A stretch of DNA of 64,000 nt. Source: Streptomyces sp. YPW6 (GTDB taxonomy: Bacteria > Actinomycetota > Actinomycetes > Streptomycetales > Streptomycetaceae). Below, in pieces: positions 61,640-64,000 of this stretch (positions within the stretch are counted from its first letter, which is position 1; the number at the start of each line of letters is the position of its first letter). Made by a program: the position numbers and the translations under genes. The stretch spans positions 7,165,001 to 7,229,000 of the forward strand of contig NZ_CP076457.1 in assembly GCF_018866325.1 (NCBI RefSeq). Direction: 5' to 3'. Below the pieces are notes generated by a model. The model did no database searches, was not told the origin of the DNA, and was given only the letters and a program-made list of their open reading frames with translations.

Positions 61640-62569
61640 ATGCATACCGACCTCGTCGCCGCGCTCGACATCGGCGGCACCAAGATCGCCGGAGCGCTGG
61701 TGGGCGGCGACGGCTCCCTTCTCGTAAGGGCGCAGCGGCCGACGCCCGCCCGGGAGGGCGCCGAGGCGGTCATGGGGGCGGTGGACGAGGTGCTGGGCGA
61801 GCTGATGGCCTCCCCGCTGTGGGGCAGGGCCGGGTCCGTCGGTATCGGCAGTGCCGGTCCGGTGGACGCCGCCGCCGGCACGGTCAGCCCGGTCAACGTC
61901 CCCGGCTGGCGGGACTTCCCGCTGGTGGAGCGGGTCCGCAAGACGGCGGGCGGGCTGTCGGTCGCGCTGGTCGGCGACGGCGTCGCGATGACGGCCGCCG
62001 AGCACTGGCTCGGTGCGGCGCGGGGCTACGGCAACGCACTCTGCCTCGTCGTGTCGACGGGTGTCGGCGGCGGCCTCGTTCTCGGGGGCGCGCTGCGCCC
62101 CGGCCCCTCGGGCAACGCCGGCCATATCGGCCACATCAGCGTCGACCTGGACGGCGACCCGTGCCCCTGCGGTGCGCGTGGCTGCGTCGAGGGCATCGCC
62201 AGTGGGCCCAACATCGCCCGCCGCGCCCTGGAGAACGGCTGGCGGCCCGGACCGGACGGCGATGCGACGGCCGCCGCCGTGGCCGTCGCCGCCCGCGGTG
62301 GGGACCCGGTCGCCCTCGCCTCCTACGAGCGCGCCGCCCAGGCGCTGGCCGCCGGCATCGCCGCCACCGCGACCTTGGCGGACCTCGACATCGCGGTGGT
62401 GGGCGGGGGAGTGGCCGGGGCCGGCGACGTCCTCTTCGTACCGCTGCGCCGCAGCCTGCGCGACTACGCCACGCTCTCCTACCTGCGCCGGCTGACCGTG
62501 GCGCCCGCCGTGATGGGCAACGACGCGGGGCTGGTCGGGGCCGCGGCGGCGGCCATCGCCCTGGGCTAG
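61640..62569 (+). CDS. ROK family sugar kinase
   Basis: 309-aa ROK protein, probably glucokinase or N-acetylmannosamine-type kinase. ATP motif ALDIGGTKIAGALV, the catalytic region NAGHIGHISVDLDG with its His, and the zinc site CPCGARGCVE are intact; no helix-turn-helix precedes them, so it is an enzyme rather than a repressor. ATG at 61640, with CGGAGAGCCCACACCG upstream. The adjacent LacI protein and the palindromic operator suggest sugar-controlled expression. The long terminator begins in its stop codon. Confidence 0.92.
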   Translation: MHTDLVAALDIGGTKIAGALVGGDGSLLVRAQRPTPAREGAEAVMGAVDEVLGELMASPLWGRAGSVGIGSAGPVDAAAGTVSPVNVPGWRDFPLVERVRKTAGGLSVALVGDGVAMTAAEHWLGAARGYGNALCLVVSTGVGGGLVLGGALRPGPSGNAGHIGHISVDLDGDPCPCGARGCVEGIASGPNIARRALENGWRPGPDGDATAAAVAVAARGGDPVALASYERAAQALAAGIAATATLADLDIAVVGGGVAGAGDVLFVPLRRSLRDYATLSYLRRLTVAPAVMGNDAGLVGAAAAAIALG

Positions 62570-62625
62570 GGCCTGTCGTCACACTGCCGCCGTCGCCCGG
62601 AGGGCGGCAGTGTGACGACAGGCCC
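62569..62625. terminator. very long hairpin terminator after ROK gene
   Basis: Perfect 23-bp stem (62569-62591 with 62603-62625) with an 11-nt loop; the left arm starts at the last base of the ROK stop codon. Strong bidirectional stop signal. Confidence 0.8.
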
Positions 62626-62701
62626 AGGGCTTCTCTTTTGGATCACGTGGGGCAAGCCATGCACCATAGGATCGGGGTTCGTTGCTGCGTGAGGGGACTG
62701 G

Positions 62702-63103
62702 ATGGTGGAGACTTCATCGGCTTCAGGCGACGTGCTGAAGCCGATCAGGCAGCACCTGCGAAACCCGTCCTATGACGTCGACGTGGGTCCTGGCTGGCGG
62801 CAGTTGGTGCTTGAGTGCCATCAGGCGGTTGTCGCGGAGTTCCCGGAGTACGAGCTCCTGGCCGTGAAGCAGAAGTGGGGGGCTCTGGCCTTCCAGGCGT
62901 TCCCGCGGCCGTGGAAACCTGGCGGTAACTGGACAGATGTGGAGCACTCGCGCCTCCACACTGTCACTGATGCGTTCGCTGACCGCAGTGAGAGCATCTG
63001 TGAGCGCTGTGCTGCTGATGGCTCACTGCGTGAGAGCCGACGGGTCCACCTCGTGCTGTGTGATCGGTGCGAGACGCTCGTTCCGGAGCATGGCCGTCTA
63101 TGA
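62702..63103 (+). CDS. hypothetical protein with C-terminal zinc ribbon
   Basis: 133-aa unrecognised protein. The N-terminal two-thirds has an amphipathic and aromatic character (LLAVKQKWGALAFQAFPRP); the C-terminus holds two C-x-x-C pairs, CERC and CDRC, 20 residues apart, a likely structural zinc ribbon. Its codons are noticeably less GC-rich than neighbouring genes, suggesting acquisition. It lies between the ROK terminator and a transposase. Weak GTGAGGGGACTGG site ahead of ATG 62702. Confidence 0.7.
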   Translation: MVETSSASGDVLKPIRQHLRNPSYDVDVGPGWRQLVLECHQAVVAEFPEYELLAVKQKWGALAFQAFPRPWKPGGNWTDVEHSRLHTVTDAFADRSESICERCAADGSLRESRRVHLVLCDRCETLVPEHGRL

Positions 63104-63120
63104 CTGGTCCTGGTTGCTTG

Positions 63121-63965
63121 TCAGCGCGCAGACCAAATGAAGATGCCTGCCAGATGGAGCCCGGCGAGGTAGACAGTGGCAGTCTTCTCGTAGCGGGTGG
63201 CAATGCCCCGCCACTGCTTGAGGCGGTTGACGCACCGCTCGACGGTGTTCCGCTGCTTGTAGGCCTCTCGGTTATATGCGGGTGGCCTGCCACCGAGGCT
63301 GCCGCGTCGCGCGCGGTGGGCCTGTTGGTCGGCCGGGATCGGAATCACGGCACGGATCCCACGTCGTCTGAGGTGGGTGCGGATGGCGCGGGACGAGTAC
63401 GCCTTGTCTGCGAGTACCAGCACCGGCCGCGTGCGGGGCCGTCCGCGGCGGCGGGGCACCCGCAGGGCGGCCATGACAGATTCGAAGGCCGGAGCATCCC
63501 CAGCCTGGCCAGGTGTGAGGACAAAGGCCAAGGGGCGGCATCGGCCATCGGCGGCCAGGTGCACCTTCGTAGTTAGACCGCCGCGCGACCGCCCAAGTGC
63601 ATGATCGTCCGGTTCGCCGGCTGAGGCCCCCCTTTTCGGGCGCCCGCAGCGTGCTGGTGAGCACGTACGATGGTGGAGTCCACCGCGACGACCCAATCCA
63701 GGTCTTCCTCTCCGTCGGCCTCGGCGAGCAGACCGGTGAAGACGCGCTCCCAGGTGCCGTGGATTGCCCAGTTCCGGAGCCTGGTGTACGCACCCTTCTA
63801 CGAGCCGTACTGCTCAGGCAGGTGCACCCAGTGGGAGCCGGTCTGGAACTTCCACGCAATCGCATCGATCACCTGCCGGTGATCACGCCACCGGCCGCCG
63901 CGCTTCGGCGTCCGGTCCGGTAACAGCGGCTCAATCCGCGCCCAATGGGCGTCACTCAGGGGCAC
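63121..63965 (-). mobile_element. IS5-family insertion sequence transposase, interrupted
   Basis: Remnant of an IS5-family (IS427-like) transposase in two frames. The first frame starts at GTG 63965 (VPLSDAHWARIEPLLPDRTP is its first 20 residues), but codon 56 is TAG (63798-63800) where relatives have Trp (YGS-W-KG). Beyond it the frame continues with RLRNWAIHGTWERVFTGLL and VVAVDSTIVRAHQHAAGAR. At 63627-63636 a C6T4 run (A4G6 on the coding strand) is the usual -1 frameshift site leading to the second frame: EPDDHALGRSRGGLTTKVH, VLADKAYSS and YKQRNTVERCVNRLKQWRGIA, ending at 63121. The stop codon makes it probably inactive. Terminal repeats could not be defined. Confidence 0.82.
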
Positions 63966-64000
63966 GCCTGACCAACGATCCGATGATCCGAAAGAAACGC

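Noticed and set aside
63105..64000. Defined ends and target duplication of the IS element
   Set aside because: Only poor matches between the candidate ends were visible (around 63113-63125 and 63966-63978), and the right end may lie beyond the window.

Overview
The window is high-GC actinomycete DNA, almost certainly a Streptomyces chromosome. It shows many GTG (and one TTG) starts, G/C-ending codons, frequent 4-nt GTGA/ATGA overlaps and long GC-rich hairpins between convergent genes. The gene complement is also typical: a PknB-like kinase, a mycothiol-type DinB-fold protein, DUF5134 next to an M56 peptidase, DUF6421, CGNR and DUF6986.

Layout. 0.1-11 kb holds accessory and housekeeping genes: a stand-alone LigD-type 3'-phosphoesterase, a secreted GH16 glucanase, an aldo/keto reductase, a Ser/Thr kinase, an AsnC regulator divergent from a FUSC-type exporter, two small membrane proteins, an AhpD-like protein, a DinB-fold protein and a UbiB-family kinase. 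11-20 kb holds an unassigned 398-aa protein with its own promoter region, an HxlR regulator, and a same-strand run of DUF1428-like protein, MFS exporter, two SRPBCC proteins, SDR, methyltransferase and a ScyD/ScyE-like secreted protein. A DUF899 thioredoxin-fold protein follows on the other strand. 20.3-31.1 kb is the centrepiece: a minimal enediyne polyketide cassette in canonical order, unbL(E3)-unbV(E4)-unbU(E5)-PKSE-E10 thioesterase-E6 flavin reductase, followed by an opposing AraC regulator.

The PKSE is in two overlapping reading frames, KS-AT and ACP-KR-DH-PPTase, that meet by a GTGA overlap in the AT-ACP linker. Together they have the length of one normal PKSE. This is either a true gene fission or a single-base deletion in the assembly. 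The second possibility is real, because etfB in the same window carries an apparent 1-nt deletion with the same frame shift. None of the usual enediyne maturation genes (P450 E7, E8, E9, epoxide hydrolase, NRPS or sugar genes) is seen nearby, so the locus may make only a polyene or depend on genes elsewhere. The two adjacent SRPBCC proteins share a fold with the calicheamicin self-sacrifice protein CalC and are candidate resistance proteins.

32-62 kb returns to ordinary Streptomyces genes: lactonase, CbiX-like chelatase, BadF-type sugar kinase with uracil-DNA glycosylase, BNR propeller, methyltransferase, ferredoxin-NADP reductase, DUF305/LVIVD divergent pair, HAD/PAP2 pair, M56 peptidase/DUF5134, GNAT, GDPD, a DUF6421-SDR-threonine aldolase operon, transglutaminase, acyltransferase, thioredoxin, a short cysteine-ending leader peptide before a flavin reductase, frameshifted etfB with etfA, a DUF6986 aldolase, CGNR, alpha/beta hydrolase, and a LacI/ROK divergent pair with a palindromic operator. 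The last 1.4 kb is less typical: a zinc-ribbon hypothetical protein and a damaged IS5-family transposase.
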